DNA from: Jeotgalibacillus salarius
GTDB lineage: Bacteria; Bacillota; Bacilli; Bacillales; Jeotgalibacillaceae
DNA length: 64,000 nt
Direction: 5' to 3'
Assembly (NCBI RefSeq): GCF_004405125.1
Contig: NZ_SORX01000002.1
Span: 1 to 64,000, forward strand
Every line of letters begins with the position of its first letter. The stretch's first letter is position 1. Under the pieces are notes generated by a model, which saw only the letters and a list, made by a program, of their open reading frames with translations, was not told the origin of the DNA and searched no databases. Positions 21,481 through 31,321 of the stretch are shown here, one piece after another. The translations under genes were made by a program, and so were the position numbers.

Positions 21481-22806
21481 ATGACGAAAGTTTCATGGTC
21501 CAGATTCATGTTCTTTACAATGCTGATCTTTGTATTGGCTTTGGCAGCATGTAGCAATGATGATACTTCAGACGAAGCATCAACTGATGACTCGGATGCT
21601 GTAACAGAAGAAAGTGCTGATGAAAATGCAAATGAAAGCTCAGATGAAGATGCAAATGAAAGTGCAGAATCTGAGCCAAAAGTTACTGAGTTTGAACCAG
21701 CATTTCCAGAACAAACAAGAGCACCTGAAGTAGAAACTGAAACAGAACTTGATGTGGAAGTTGTTGTTGAGGGTCTTGGCGTGTCCTGGGGTATGGAAGA
21801 GTTTGATACAAACCGCTTACTTGTTACACAAAGAGATTCAGCAGAACTGCTTATTGTAAACCTTGAAGATGGCTCTGTATCAGATCCAATTGAAGGTACA
21901 CCAGAAGTAAATAATGAATCTCAAGGTGGTTTACTTGATGTAACCATTGCACCTGATTTTGACGAATCAAGATACGTATTTATGACGTTTTCTCAAGATA
22001 TTGAAGGTGGTACGGTAACTGCTGTCGGTAAAGGTGTTTTATCAGAAGATGAAGCCTCGCTTGAAGATTTTGAAGTGATTTTCCAGGCAACACCGGCATA
22101 TGATGGTACCTTACACTATGGTGGACGTATTATTTTTGATGAGGATGGCAACCTATTCTTAACAACTGGTGAGCGTTCAGATGATCCAATTCGCGAACGT
22201 GCACAAGACTTAGATGCTTACTTAGGTAAAGTCATTCACATCACACAAGACGGAGAAGCAGTAGAGTCGAATCCATATATCGAGGATGAAGATGCACTAG
22301 ATGGTATTTACAGCTACGGTCACCGTAATATTCAAGGTGTGGACTTCAACCCTGAAACAGGAGACTTGTGGATTGTTGAATTCGGCCCACAAGCTGGGGA
22401 TGAACTAAATATTATCGAACCAGGTTCTAACTATGGATGGCCAATTGTTTCTTATGGTATCGAGTACTCTGGTGAATTAATCAATGATGGTATTGCAGAA
22501 CATGAGGCTCAAGGCTTTGTTGAACCAGTATATTATTGGGATCCAACCAGTGCACCAAGTGGTATGTCATTCTATGACAACGACGCCATTCCTGAGTGGG
22601 AGAACAACTTGTTCATTGGTGGTCTACTCCCGAACTATATTGTACGTGTTGTCATCGAAAATGACATCATCGTTGGAGAAGAACGTCTATTAACTGAAGA
22701 AGGTGAACGTTTCCGTGACATTCTTGTAACTGAGGATGGCGCGCTTGTTGCAACCACTGATGGCGGTAAGGTTTATAAGATAACTGCTGCAGGTGAAGGT
22801 AACTAA
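21481..22806 (+). CDS. Lipoprotein PQQ-dependent sugar dehydrogenase-like beta-propeller (GSDH family)
   Basis: Predicted surface lipoprotein of 441 residues. The signal peptide ends in lipobox LAAC with lipid-modified C24. Residues about 25-75 are a low-complexity linker rich in Asp, Glu, Ser, Asn and Ala, with a repeated DENANES/DEDANES unit. The rest is a six-bladed glucose/sorbosone dehydrogenase propeller: VSWGMEEFD, the active-site-type His in LHYGGRI, LFLTTGERSDD, and SYGHRNIQGVDF with EFGPQAGDELN. Family members oxidise aldoses with PQQ; the substrate here is unknown, and no PQQ synthesis genes are seen in the window. AGGAGG lies 7 bases before ATG. It stands alone in an island, with its own terminator. 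Confidence 0.85.
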   Translation: MTKVSWSRFMFFTMLIFVLALAACSNDDTSDEASTDDSDAVTEESADENANESSDEDANESAESEPKVTEFEPAFPEQTRAPEVETETELDVEVVVEGLGVSWGMEEFDTNRLLVTQRDSAELLIVNLEDGSVSDPIEGTPEVNNESQGGLLDVTIAPDFDESRYVFMTFSQDIEGGTVTAVGKGVLSEDEASLEDFEVIFQATPAYDGTLHYGGRIIFDEDGNLFLTTGERSDDPIRERAQDLDAYLGKVIHITQDGEAVESNPYIEDEDALDGIYSYGHRNIQGVDFNPETGDLWIVEFGPQAGDELNIIEPGSNYGWPIVSYGIEYSGELINDGIAEHEAQGFVEPVYYWDPTSAPSGMSFYDNDAIPEWENNLFIGGLLPNYIVRVVIENDIIVGEERLLTEEGERFRDILVTEDGALVATTDGGKVYKITAAGEGN

Positions 22807-22895
22807 GTTGAAGAAGACGATGATGGATAATTCATTATTCTCTAAAAGCACTAGCCTTATGTCGATGTCAGTAACTTAAGGCGCTTCACAATATT

Positions 22896-22941
22896 AAAGA
22901 AGCAGGCAATCCTGGATATCCAGGATGCCTGCTTCTTTTTT
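22896..22941 (+). terminator. Terminator of the sugar dehydrogenase gene
   Basis: A long stem: AGAAGCAGGCAATCCTGGAT (from 22898) pairs with ATCCAGGATGCCTGCTTCT with one single-base bulge, followed by six T. It ends transcription about 90 bases after the stop. Confidence 0.92.
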
Positions 22942-22983
22942 GCTGACTGTACAGATTGGCAATATAAAGGAAGGGTGATTGAA

Positions 22984-23107
22984 ATGAATCGGTGGACGCA
23001 CAGAGCTGCGGACAGCTAGGTGTCGCGCCCTCATGAGTGCGGGAAACTTGAATGACGGGAAAGTCGCCTACACTTTTTTAAAAGTGCGATTTATGAGATT
23101 GATTCAT
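22984..23107. other. Structured-looking gene-free region downstream of the dehydrogenase
   Basis: A stretch without a reading frame, bounded by ATGAATC (22984-22990) and GATTCAT (23101-23107). Inside are a CGCCCTCATGAGTGCG hairpin (from about 23026) and CACTTTTTTAAAAGTG (about 23073). Its base composition is more G-rich than the neighbouring intergenic DNA. It abuts the palindromic repeat at 23125. It may be part of the same repeat unit or a structured RNA; nothing in it is recognised. Confidence 0.35.
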
Positions 23108-23124
23108 GTATTAAAAATACAAGT

Positions 23125-23256
23125 AGCTGCCCCTTGGAGTGGAGGACGCAGACTCCCGTCCCCAAAAAGGGACAGGTGAGCCCCCGCAGAGCGAAGCTCG
23201 AGGAGGCTCACCGTCCGGGGGCAGGAAAGCGAAGTCCTCCACGTAAAGGGGCAGCG
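23125..23256. repeat. GC-rich palindromic dispersed repeat (copy A)
   Basis: A 132-base imperfect palindrome. Outer arms CTGCCCCTTGGAGTGGAGGAC (23127-23147) and GTCCTCCACGTAAAGGGGCAG match with three to four mismatches, and an inner stem pairs GGTGAGCC with GGCTCACC around a core containing CGCAGAGCGAAGCTC. The layout (GACTCC, GGTGAGCCCCCGCAG, GAGGAGGCTCACC, GGAAAGCGAAGTC) is that of GC-rich repeats scattered through many Bacillaceae genomes. It lies between two convergent genes, 17 bases from the end of rqcH. A shortened relative lies at 56722-56798. Confidence 0.75.
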
Positions 23257-23272
23257 GTTGTTAAAGCTAATT

Positions 23273-24982
23273 TTATTTCTTAAGACGTCTGATTAACTCA
23301 CCGTCAGGAGTTACATAAACAGTTTCCTGCTGTTCATAAATCACATAGCCCGGCTTTGATCCGCTTGGCTTTTTCACATGGCGGATTTTTGTAAAGTCAA
23401 CAGGCACTGAACTTGATGCTCTGGCTTTGCTGAAATAAGCGGCAATTTTTGCTGCTTCTAAAATTGTTTCTTCATCCGGCTCTTTATCTCTGATCACGAC
23501 GTGTGAGCCCGGAATATCTTTAGTATGCAGCCAGATTTCATCTTTCCCGGCAGCCTTATTCGTCAGGTAATCATTTTGCTTATTGTTTTTACCTACAAGA
23601 ATATGCGTACCATTGCTGGATACGTATTCCTCAAGCACAGGCTTTTTTGGTTTAGACTTTTTCTTTTTTTGTTTCTTCGCCTTCATGTAACCTTCTTCAG
23701 CAAGCTCTTCTCTGATTTCTTCAAGATCAGATGGAGAGGCTGAATCGAGCTGCTGCACCAGCTGCTCAAAATACTGAATTTCCTTTTCTGCCAGGGAAAT
23801 TTGTTCCTTTACAACATCAACCGCATTTTTTGCTTTTTGATATTTGGTGAAATACCATTGAGCGTTTTCTGATGGTGATTTCCGCGGATCCAGCTTGATT
23901 GTGACAGCTGGAGAGTCTTCCTCATAGTAATTTAAAACCTCAACTTCAGACATTCCACGCTCTACTGCATAAATGTTGGCTGTCAGCAGTTCACCGCTCA
24001 GCTGATATTTACCGGCTTCTGCAGCCTGTTCAAGTGTCTTATTCAGCTTTTTAATTTTCAATTCGTTTTTATCTTTTTCATTTTTAATAAAACGTTCCAG
24101 GTCATGTCCCTGTTGTCTGACACGATCGCGCTCCGCTTTTCCAAAGTAATAGCGGTCAAGCAGCTGACTGATCGTATTGAATGATTCAATATTGCCATTC
24201 TTCAACTGCTTAAGCGGGTACAGATAAAAATAATCTTTACCTTCATACTGCATAAATGAAGGCTGATAGTCATGGCTTTCCGCCTGTTTTAAAAGGTTCT
24301 TAAATGCTTCGTAAACCTTTTGCTTCTCAGTAAGACCGGCGCGCTCTATGACTTCTTTAGCAAATAATGGGGAAAGTCCTGCAAAGTGCTGAACCAGTTG
24401 CTTATCAAGACGTCCGCTGTTCCAGTCCAATGTCCGTAAAAACAATGCCTCGTCCACTTCAAATGGATTTAATTTGTTTTGTTCAGGCGGCCACTCAAAA
24501 TCAGCTCCCGGTAGAATCGTTCTTGCACGGTTTACAGAGGGGTTAAGATGTTTAATACTGTCCAATATCATACTGCGCTCTTTATCTACTAAAATGATAT
24601 TAGAGTGCCTGCCCATGATTTCTACAATTAATTGTTTATATGAAATGTCACCAATTTCATTTCGTCCTTTTACCTCGAAAACGATGATCCGTTCCATTTC
24701 TTTTTGTGTGATGGACTCAATGATCGCTCCTTCAAGATGCTTGCGTAGCAGCATGCAGAACATAGGAGGTTCGGAAGGGTTATCAAACTGCTCTTCCGTC
24801 ATCTGTATTCTGGAGTAAGATGGATGAGCTGATAAAAGCAGTTTATGATTCTTTCCCTGTGCACGGATTACCAGAATCAGTTCGTTCTGGTAGGGCTGGT
24901 GAATACGGCTGATACGGCCGCCATTCAGATTATCTGTTAATTCCTTAGTAATTGCTCTTGTGAATATTCCGTCAAATGACAT
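23273..24982 (-). CDS. rqcH: Ribosome quality control factor RqcH (NFACT family, YloA/FbpA)
   Basis: Binds stalled 50S subunits and recruits tRNA-Ala to add C-terminal alanine tails that mark broken nascent chains; older literature calls homologues fibronectin-binding proteins. It has 569 residues, matching the family. Domains: NFACT-N from [12 protein letters not shown], helix-hairpin-helix near 180-260, a long charged coiled coil (about 270-440), and NFACT-R from about 455 with [15 protein letters not shown] and [17 protein letters not shown] 24982 is chosen over the longer frame because GGAAAGAGGG precedes it and the family starts with MSFDG. It is a lone - strand gene, divergent from yicC. 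Confidence 0.95.
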   Translation of the reverse strand: MSFDGIFTRAITKELTDNLNGGRISRIHQPYQNELILVIRAQGKNHKLLLSAHPSYSRIQMTEEQFDNPSEPPMFCMLLRKHLEGAIIESITQKEMERIIVFEVKGRNEIGDISYKQLIVEIMGRHSNIILVDKERSMILDSIKHLNPSVNRARTILPGADFEWPPEQNKLNPFEVDEALFLRTLDWNSGRLDKQLVQHFAGLSPLFAKEVIERAGLTEKQKVYEAFKNLLKQAESHDYQPSFMQYEGKDYFYLYPLKQLKNGNIESFNTISQLLDRYYFGKAERDRVRQQGHDLERFIKNEKDKNELKIKKLNKTLEQAAEAGKYQLSGELLTANIYAVERGMSEVEVLNYYEEDSPAVTIKLDPRKSPSENAQWYFTKYQKAKNAVDVVKEQISLAEKEIQYFEQLVQQLDSASPSDLEEIREELAEEGYMKAKKQKKKKSKPKKPVLEEYVSSNGTHILVGKNNKQNDYLTNKAAGKDEIWLHTKDIPGSHVVIRDKEPDEETILEAAKIAAYFSKARASSSVPVDFTKIRHVKKPSGSKPGYVIYEQQETVYVTPDGELIRRLKK

Positions 24983-25049
24983 ACGGATCCCTCTTTCCGG
25001 CTTTCTTAGACTTCTGTCCCATCTTATCATCTTTTCAACGGGTCTGTAT

Positions 25050-25057
25050 GCTATAAT
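25050..25057 (+). promoter_or_regulatory. Candidate extended -10 promoter of the yicC-remA-gmk-rpoZ operon
   Basis: ATGCTATAAT has a perfect TATAAT (25052-25057) with the upstream TG of an extended -10 (25049-25050). The -35 is poor. It lies 38 bases before the yicC start in the divergent region with rqcH. Confidence 0.6.
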
Positions 25058-25095
25058 GGAGTACATTGAATGAGATAGAGCAGGTGATTTACGAT

Positions 25096-25965
25096 ATGAC
25101 AAAGAGTATGACCGGATTTGGAAGAGGAACATCAAGGCAGGCGCTTCTTGCGGTAACGGTAGAGATCAAGTCAGTTAATCACCGTTTCCATGAATGTACT
25201 GTCAAGATGCCAAGAATGTATGCAGAAACTGAGGAAAAAGTAAAAAAAGTTATATCTTCTTACATAAAGCGTGGAAAAGTAGATGTTTATGTTTCTGTAG
25301 AGAGCGAAAAGCCGAACAGTCACAAATTAATCGTTGATTGGCAATTACTTGATGCGTACGCACAGTTTGTGAAAGATGCTTCAGCAAGATACGGCATTGA
25401 AGAGAGTTTACGTGTAAGAGACCTTTTGAAGCAGACAGATGCTTTTACAGCTGTTGAAATGAAAGAGGAACATTCTGCTGATGATGCAATCATGTCTGCA
25501 CTTGAAGAAGCATGTAAAAAGCTTTCAGATATGCGGGTGAATGAAGGAAAAGAGCTTGAAAATGAATTGCTTTTTCAAGTACAATCATTAAAGCAAAAAG
25601 TTGAATTCGCAATGGACCTGTCTCCCGATGTCTCCAGAAAGTATAAAGACCGTCTGGAAAAGACGATCAGAGAGTATACCAACGGCATTGACGAAAGCAG
25701 GCTGCTCACTGAGGTAGCGATTTTTGCTGACAAAGCAGATGTGACAGAGGAATTTACCAGACTGCTCAGTCACATTAAACAATTTGAACGTGCATTATTA
25801 AAAAATGAACCGATCGGAAGAAGGCTTGATTTTCTTACCCAGGAGATGCACCGGGAAGTAAATACGATTGGCTCGAAAGCAAGCGATGAGAAGGTAGCTG
25901 CAGCGGTGATTGATATGAAGTCAATTCTTGAAAAGATCCGTGAGCAGGTTCAAAATATTGAGTGA
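25096..25965 (+). CDS. yloC: YicC/YloC family endoribonuclease
   Basis: A 289-residue member of the YicC family, whose E. coli member acts as an endoribonuclease involved in small-RNA turnover. The N-terminal motif [11 protein letters not shown] is diagnostic, and the C-terminal DUF1732 part ends with [17 protein letters not shown] and a helical tail. ATG 25096 is selected because the family begins at MT(K)SMTGFGR; a longer frame from 25066 would add ten unrelated residues. It is first in a block with remA, gmk and rpoZ. B. subtilis has a Ca2+-ATPase gene (yloB) between rqcH and this gene; it is absent here. Confidence 0.92.
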   Translation: MTKSMTGFGRGTSRQALLAVTVEIKSVNHRFHECTVKMPRMYAETEEKVKKVISSYIKRGKVDVYVSVESEKPNSHKLIVDWQLLDAYAQFVKDASARYGIEESLRVRDLLKQTDAFTAVEMKEEHSADDAIMSALEEACKKLSDMRVNEGKELENELLFQVQSLKQKVEFAMDLSPDVSRKYKDRLEKTIREYTNGIDESRLLTEVAIFADKADVTEEFTRLLSHIKQFERALLKNEPIGRRLDFLTQEMHREVNTIGSKASDEKVAAAVIDMKSILEKIREQVQNIE

Positions 25966-25987
25966 AATTGATTAAGGGGTGTCAAGG

Positions 25988-26868
<881 letters not shown>

Positions 26869-26869
26869 T

Positions 26870-27097
26870 ATGTTATATCCATCGTCTGATTCTTTAAGAA
26901 AGAATATCGATTCTAAATATTCATTAGTGAGTGTGGCTGCAAAACGCGCACGTAACATGCAGGAAAAAGGGGACAAAGGTACACTGGACTCTTACTTCTC
27001 AGTAAAATACGTCGGTCAGGCGCTAGAAGAAATTGCAGCAGGTCAGCTTGGCATGAAAAAAGCTAAAGAAGGTATTCTTTACGAAGACGAAAAATAA
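26870..27097 (+). CDS. rpoZ: RNA polymerase omega subunit
   Basis: Assembly subunit of RNA polymerase. It has 75 residues, with MLYPSSDSLRKNIDSKYSLV at the start, AAKRARNMQ (about 23-31) and KYVGQALEEIAAGQL. It begins one base after the gmk stop, with TGGAGG in the end of gmk. A terminator hairpin follows. The gmk-rpoZ pairing is conserved across bacteria. Confidence 0.96.
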   Translation: MLYPSSDSLRKNIDSKYSLVSVAAKRARNMQEKGDKGTLDSYFSVKYVGQALEEIAAGQLGMKKAKEGILYEDEK

Positions 27098-27110
27098 GAA
27101 TAACAAAATG

Positions 27111-27136
27111 AAAAACAGCCGCTCAGGTTGTTTTTT
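27111..27136 (+). terminator. Terminator after rpoZ
   Basis: AAAAACAGCC (27111-27120) pairs with GGTTGTTTTT (27126 onward; one G-T wobble) over a five-base loop and ends in a T run. It closes the yicC-remA-gmk-rpoZ unit. Confidence 0.8.
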
Positions 27137-27222
27137 CTTTTTGACGATTTAAGTGTTCTGAGTGAAAAATGTTGTTTTTTCGTTCATAATGGGAGTATCT
27201 ATTTAATGGGGAGATGGCTGCA

Positions 27223-28431
27223 TTGGTGAATAAAAATATACTCCTGTGTGTTTCAGGGGGAATTGCTGTTTATAAGGCTGTTGCGCTGACGAGTAAGCTG
27301 AGTCAGGCAGGCTTCAATGTAAAAGTAATCATGACAGAAAGTGCGATGGAATTTGTCACGCCACTGACTTTCCAGGCTATGTCGAGAAATGATGTTTACT
27401 ATGATACGTTTGATGAGAAAGATTCTTCAAAAATTGCACATATCGATTTAGCTGACTGGGCGGATCTCGTATTAATTGCACCTGCAACAGCAAATGTGCT
27501 CGGGAAGCTTGCACATGGTATAGCTGACGATATGATTACAACAACATTACTTGCTACGACTGCGCCTGTATGGGCAGCGCCGGCAATGAACGTGCATATG
27601 TACAGTCACCCGGCTGTTCTTCAAAATATCGACATACTCGATAAGCGCGGTGTCCGATTTGTTGAACCGTCAGAAGGTTTTTTAGCATGTGGATACGTAG
27701 GAAAAGGACGTCTTGAAGAGCCCGAAAAAATAACTGACATCATCATTAACTTTTTCGATAAAAAAGACATACAGCTTTTGAAAGGTAAGAAACTATTAGT
27801 TACTGCCGGACCAACACGTGAAAAAATCGACCCTGTCAGGTTTTTTACGAATCATTCCAGCGGTAAAATGGGCTATGCAATTGCGAAAAAAGCAGCTGAA
27901 GCAGGTGCTGAGGTAACACTGGTATCAGGTCCGGTTTCAATCACACCGCCTTTTGGTGTCACTACAATAAAAGTGGAAACGGCCGAAGAAATGTATGGTC
28001 AGGTAATGAAATATTTTGACGGGGCCGATGTGGTCATTAAAAGTGCTGCAGTAGCAGATTACAGACCAGCACAAACCAGTGACCTTAAAATGAAAAAGAA
28101 AGATGGCAGCCTGATGCTCGAATTTGAAAGAACAACGGATATACTTAGAACGCTTGGTGAACAAAAATCACATCAGATATTAATCGGTTTTGCAGCTGAA
28201 ACAGATCACCTTGAAAAGTATGCGGAACAAAAGCTGAAATCAAAAAATGCAGACTTAATCGTGGGAAATAATATTATGACTGAAGGTGCCGGTTTTGGCT
28301 CAGATACAAATGTCGTAAGCTTTTTCAGAAAAGATGGGACAGTGGCTGAGCTGCCAATGCAATCAAAAGAGCAGGTTGCAGAAGCGCTCATCAGTGAAAT
28401 AGATCAATTAATCAAAGGCCGAATAACATGA
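27223..28431 (+). CDS. coaBC: Bifunctional phosphopantothenoylcysteine decarboxylase / phosphopantothenate-cysteine ligase
   Basis: Two consecutive steps of coenzyme A synthesis. It has about 402 residues. The N-terminal CoaC flavoprotein domain has VSGGIAVYKA, the His in SSKIAHIDLADWAD, and PAMNVHMYSHPA; the C-terminal CoaB ligase domain starts near 185 with LVTAGPTREKIDPVRF and contains KSAAVADYRP. The start is ambiguous: ATG 27214 touches the GGGGAG site (27208-27213), while TTG 27223 is nine bases away and gives the family N-terminus, so TTG is chosen. It overlaps priA by 4 bases. Confidence 0.95.
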   Translation: MVNKNILLCVSGGIAVYKAVALTSKLSQAGFNVKVIMTESAMEFVTPLTFQAMSRNDVYYDTFDEKDSSKIAHIDLADWADLVLIAPATANVLGKLAHGIADDMITTTLLATTAPVWAAPAMNVHMYSHPAVLQNIDILDKRGVRFVEPSEGFLACGYVGKGRLEEPEKITDIIINFFDKKDIQLLKGKKLLVTAGPTREKIDPVRFFTNHSSGKMGYAIAKKAAEAGAEVTLVSGPVSITPPFGVTTIKVETAEEMYGQVMKYFDGADVVIKSAAVADYRPAQTSDLKMKKKDGSLMLEFERTTDILRTLGEQKSHQILIGFAAETDHLEKYAEQKLKSKNADLIVGNNIMTEGAGFGSDTNVVSFFRKDGTVAELPMQSKEQVAEALISEIDQLIKGRIT

Positions 28432-30815
28432 TTGCATCTGTTATTGTTGATGTACCTGCAAAACAGATTGACCGGACTTTCGATTACAAGGTACCAGAAG
28501 CACTGACATCTGTTGTACAAAGAGGAATCAGAGTGATTGTTCCATTTGGTCCGAGGAAGATTCAGGGTTTTATTTTATCTTTAAAAGAAGAGTCATCAGT
28601 AAAGAAGCTGAAATCAATTGAAGAAGTAGTTGATATAGAACCTGTGTTGAATGAAGAACTGATGTCATTATCTGAGTGGTTGACTGATCAAACGCTCTGC
28701 TACAGAATTTCAGCACTCCAGGTCATGCTTCCAGCAGCGATGAAAGCGAAGTATAATAAATTTTTTCACCTGATTGAAGAAAAGCAGCACCTTCCATCAC
28801 ACATTAAAGAACTTTTCGAAAAAGAATCACCGCTGACATGGAAAACAGCTGATGCACATCATGTACTGAAGGACTTACAGGAATTGATCAGGCATCGTAA
28901 AGTTGAGATGAAATATGTTGTGAAACAGTCAGCAAATGTTAAAAAAGCAAGATTTGTTGAACTGGCTGATGAAAAATTGATGAATGAGATACCTGGTAAC
29001 GCGAAGAAGCAGCAGCTGGTTTCGGATCATCTTTTGAAAAATGCACGTAAAATGGCTGTGACTGATCTGAAAGAAGCAACTGGAGCAACAAGTGCTGTGA
29101 TCAAAACGATGATCGATAAGGGCTACCTGATAGAGTCTTTTAATGAGTTATACAGGGATCCATTTCAGGAAAGAACGTTTGAAAAAACGGAACATTTTAA
29201 GTTAACAGATGACCAGAAAACAGCGATCGCGCCGATTTTAGAAAAAGTTAACAGTTATGAACAGCAGACTTTCTTACTTCATGGTGTGACCGGCAGTGGA
29301 AAAACTGAGATTTATCTTCAAACGATTGATCAGGTTTTAAAACAAAAAAGGCAGGCCATAATGCTTGTTCCTGAAATCTCACTGACACCACAAATGGTGC
29401 AGCGTTTTAAAGGCCGTTTTGGAGATCAGGTTGCGGTTATGCACAGCGGACTTTCAGTCGGGGAAAAATATGATGAATGGAGAAAAATCCACAGAGGAGA
29501 AGTGAACGTAGTTGTTGGCGCCCGCTCAGCGATTTTTGCTCCCTTTAAAAAGCTCGGCGTTATTATTATTGATGAAGAGCATGAAACCAGTTATAAGCAA
29601 GAGGATTCTCCCCGTTATCATGCGAGAGATGTAGCGATTGAAAGAAGTAACAGGCACGGTTGTCCAGTCATTCTCGGCAGCGCAACACCATCTCTCGAGA
29701 GTTTTGCAAGAGCAAAAAAAGGTAACTATCAGCTGTTGGAGCTAGAATACAGGATGAATCAGCAGGATCTTCCTGAAGTGAAAATAATTGATATGCGTGA
29801 AGAGCTGAGAGAAGGTAATAGATCAATGTTCTCCCGTGACCTATTGGAAGAGATTGAAAAGCGGATCGAGAAGAAAGAGCAGATTGTGCTTTTTCTAAAC
29901 AGAAGAGGTTACTCGTCTTTTATTATGTGCAGAGACTGTGGAACTGTTATGCAGTGTCCGCATTGTGAAGTATCCTTAACTTATCACAGATCTAAAGAAA
30001 GCATGAAATGTCATTACTGTGGACATGAAGAACATGTGCCCGAAAAGTGTCCTGAATGTGAGAGTGAACATATCAGATATTTTGGCACAGGTACACAAAA
30101 AGTTGAAGAAGAGCTATTTAAGCTGATGCCGCACGTCAAGACAATCAGAATGGACGTGGATACAACATCGAAAAAAGGCTCCCATGAAAAACTGCTAAGC
30201 GCATTTGACCGCGGAGAAGCAGACGTATTGCTCGGGACTCAAATGATCGCTAAAGGACTTGATTTCCCTAATATCACGCTTGTAGGTGTGCTGAGCGCTG
30301 ATACGATGCTCCACCTGCCGGATTTCAGAGCTTCAGAAAAGACATTTCAACTTCTAACCCAGGTAAGCGGCAGGGCAGGCAGGCATGATAAACCTGGAGA
30401 AGTGATCATTCAGACCTACACACCCGAGCATTTTTCAATAGAACTTGCAAAAACACAAAATTATGAGTGGTTTTACCAAAAAGAAATGATGATGCGTAAA
30501 ACAGCACAATATCCACCTTTTTATTATATTTCACTGATTACACTCAGTCACGAAAATGTAAATAAAGCAGCCGGTGTGTGCAATGAAATTGCTGATATTC
30601 TGAAAAGCCGGCTCTCTGATCAATCAATTATTCTTGGGCCTGTCGCATCACCAATCGCAAGAATTCAGGATAAGTACCGGTATCAGTGTATTATTAAGTA
30701 TAAACATGAGCCGGAACTAAAGACATTACTAAAAAAAATATTAGATCAATATAGTGATACGGGTAAAGACGCTGTGACGATTCACATTGACGTTCAGCCT
30801 TATATTATGATGTAA
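28428..30815 (+). CDS. priA: Primosomal replication restart helicase PriA
   Basis: 3'-5' DNA helicase that reloads the replisome at collapsed forks. It has 795 residues. Domains: the 3' DNA-end-binding domain at the N-terminus, a winged helix, helicase lobes with P-loop GVTGSGKTE (about 286-294) and DEEH box, eight zinc-binding cysteines (CRDCGTVMQCPHC, CHYCG, CPEC; about 502-545), and a helicase C lobe with VSGRAGR. It starts in the ATGA overlap with coaBC, a pairing conserved in Bacilli. Confidence 0.97.
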   Translation: MIASVIVDVPAKQIDRTFDYKVPEALTSVVQRGIRVIVPFGPRKIQGFILSLKEESSVKKLKSIEEVVDIEPVLNEELMSLSEWLTDQTLCYRISALQVMLPAAMKAKYNKFFHLIEEKQHLPSHIKELFEKESPLTWKTADAHHVLKDLQELIRHRKVEMKYVVKQSANVKKARFVELADEKLMNEIPGNAKKQQLVSDHLLKNARKMAVTDLKEATGATSAVIKTMIDKGYLIESFNELYRDPFQERTFEKTEHFKLTDDQKTAIAPILEKVNSYEQQTFLLHGVTGSGKTEIYLQTIDQVLKQKRQAIMLVPEISLTPQMVQRFKGRFGDQVAVMHSGLSVGEKYDEWRKIHRGEVNVVVGARSAIFAPFKKLGVIIIDEEHETSYKQEDSPRYHARDVAIERSNRHGCPVILGSATPSLESFARAKKGNYQLLELEYRMNQQDLPEVKIIDMREELREGNRSMFSRDLLEEIEKRIEKKEQIVLFLNRRGYSSFIMCRDCGTVMQCPHCEVSLTYHRSKESMKCHYCGHEEHVPEKCPECESEHIRYFGTGTQKVEEELFKLMPHVKTIRMDVDTTSKKGSHEKLLSAFDRGEADVLLGTQMIAKGLDFPNITLVGVLSADTMLHLPDFRASEKTFQLLTQVSGRAGRHDKPGEVIIQTYTPEHFSIELAKTQNYEWFYQKEMMMRKTAQYPPFYYISLITLSHENVNKAAGVCNEIADILKSRLSDQSIILGPVASPIARIQDKYRYQCIIKYKHEPELKTLLKKILDQYSDTGKDAVTIHIDVQPYIMM

Positions 30816-30829
30816 AAATGGAGGAAGAC

Positions 30830-31321
30830 ATGAATAAATTTGAAATTGTTAAGCACCCTGATGAAAAATTAGAACAACCATGCACTAAGGTAACAGTATT
30901 TGATCAGAAATTGCACAATACACTTGATCAGTTATTTGATTTAATGATGGAACATGATGGAATTGGCATCGCTGCTCCTCAGGCAGGCATTACTGAAAGA
31001 ATTGCGATCGTCTACCTTGATGATGAAACAGGCATTATCGAAATGATGAACCCTGAAATTAGACTGATTTCGGGTGAAGAAACTGATGTTGAAGGATGCT
31101 TGAGCTTTCCTGGCATTTTTGGAGAAGTACCAAGGACAGATTTGATTGAATTAACTGCACAAGACCGCAATGGAAAAACATTTGTGATGCAGGCTGACGG
31201 ATATCTTTCAAGAGCCATCCAGCATGAAGCAGACCATTTGGATGGTGTGCTTTTCACGTCTAAAGTCACCAGATTTATAAAAGAAGAAGAGCTGGAAGCG
31301 TTAGAGGAGGAAACAACATGA
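30830..31321 (+). CDS. def: Peptide deformylase
   Basis: Metalloenzyme that removes the N-formyl group from new proteins. It has 163 residues. All three motifs are present: [10 protein letters not shown] (I), EGCLSFP with the metal Cys (II), and QHEADHLDG (III) with the metal histidines and catalytic Glu. ATG 30830 is used, with GGAGGAAG just upstream; an in-frame ATG at 30818 precedes that site. It overlaps fmt by 4 bases, so the deformylase and the formyltransferase are made together. Confidence 0.97.
   Translation: MNKFEIVKHPDEKLEQPCTKVTVFDQKLHNTLDQLFDLMMEHDGIGIAAPQAGITERIAIVYLDDETGIIEMMNPEIRLISGEETDVEGCLSFPGIFGEVPRTDLIELTAQDRNGKTFVMQADGYLSRAIQHEADHLDGVLFTSKVTRFIKEEELEALEEETT

Noticed and set aside
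24983-25135. A longer N-terminus for RqcH reaching into yicC
   Set aside because: It would overlap the divergent yicC coding sequence and its promoter; family proteins start MSFDG at 24982.
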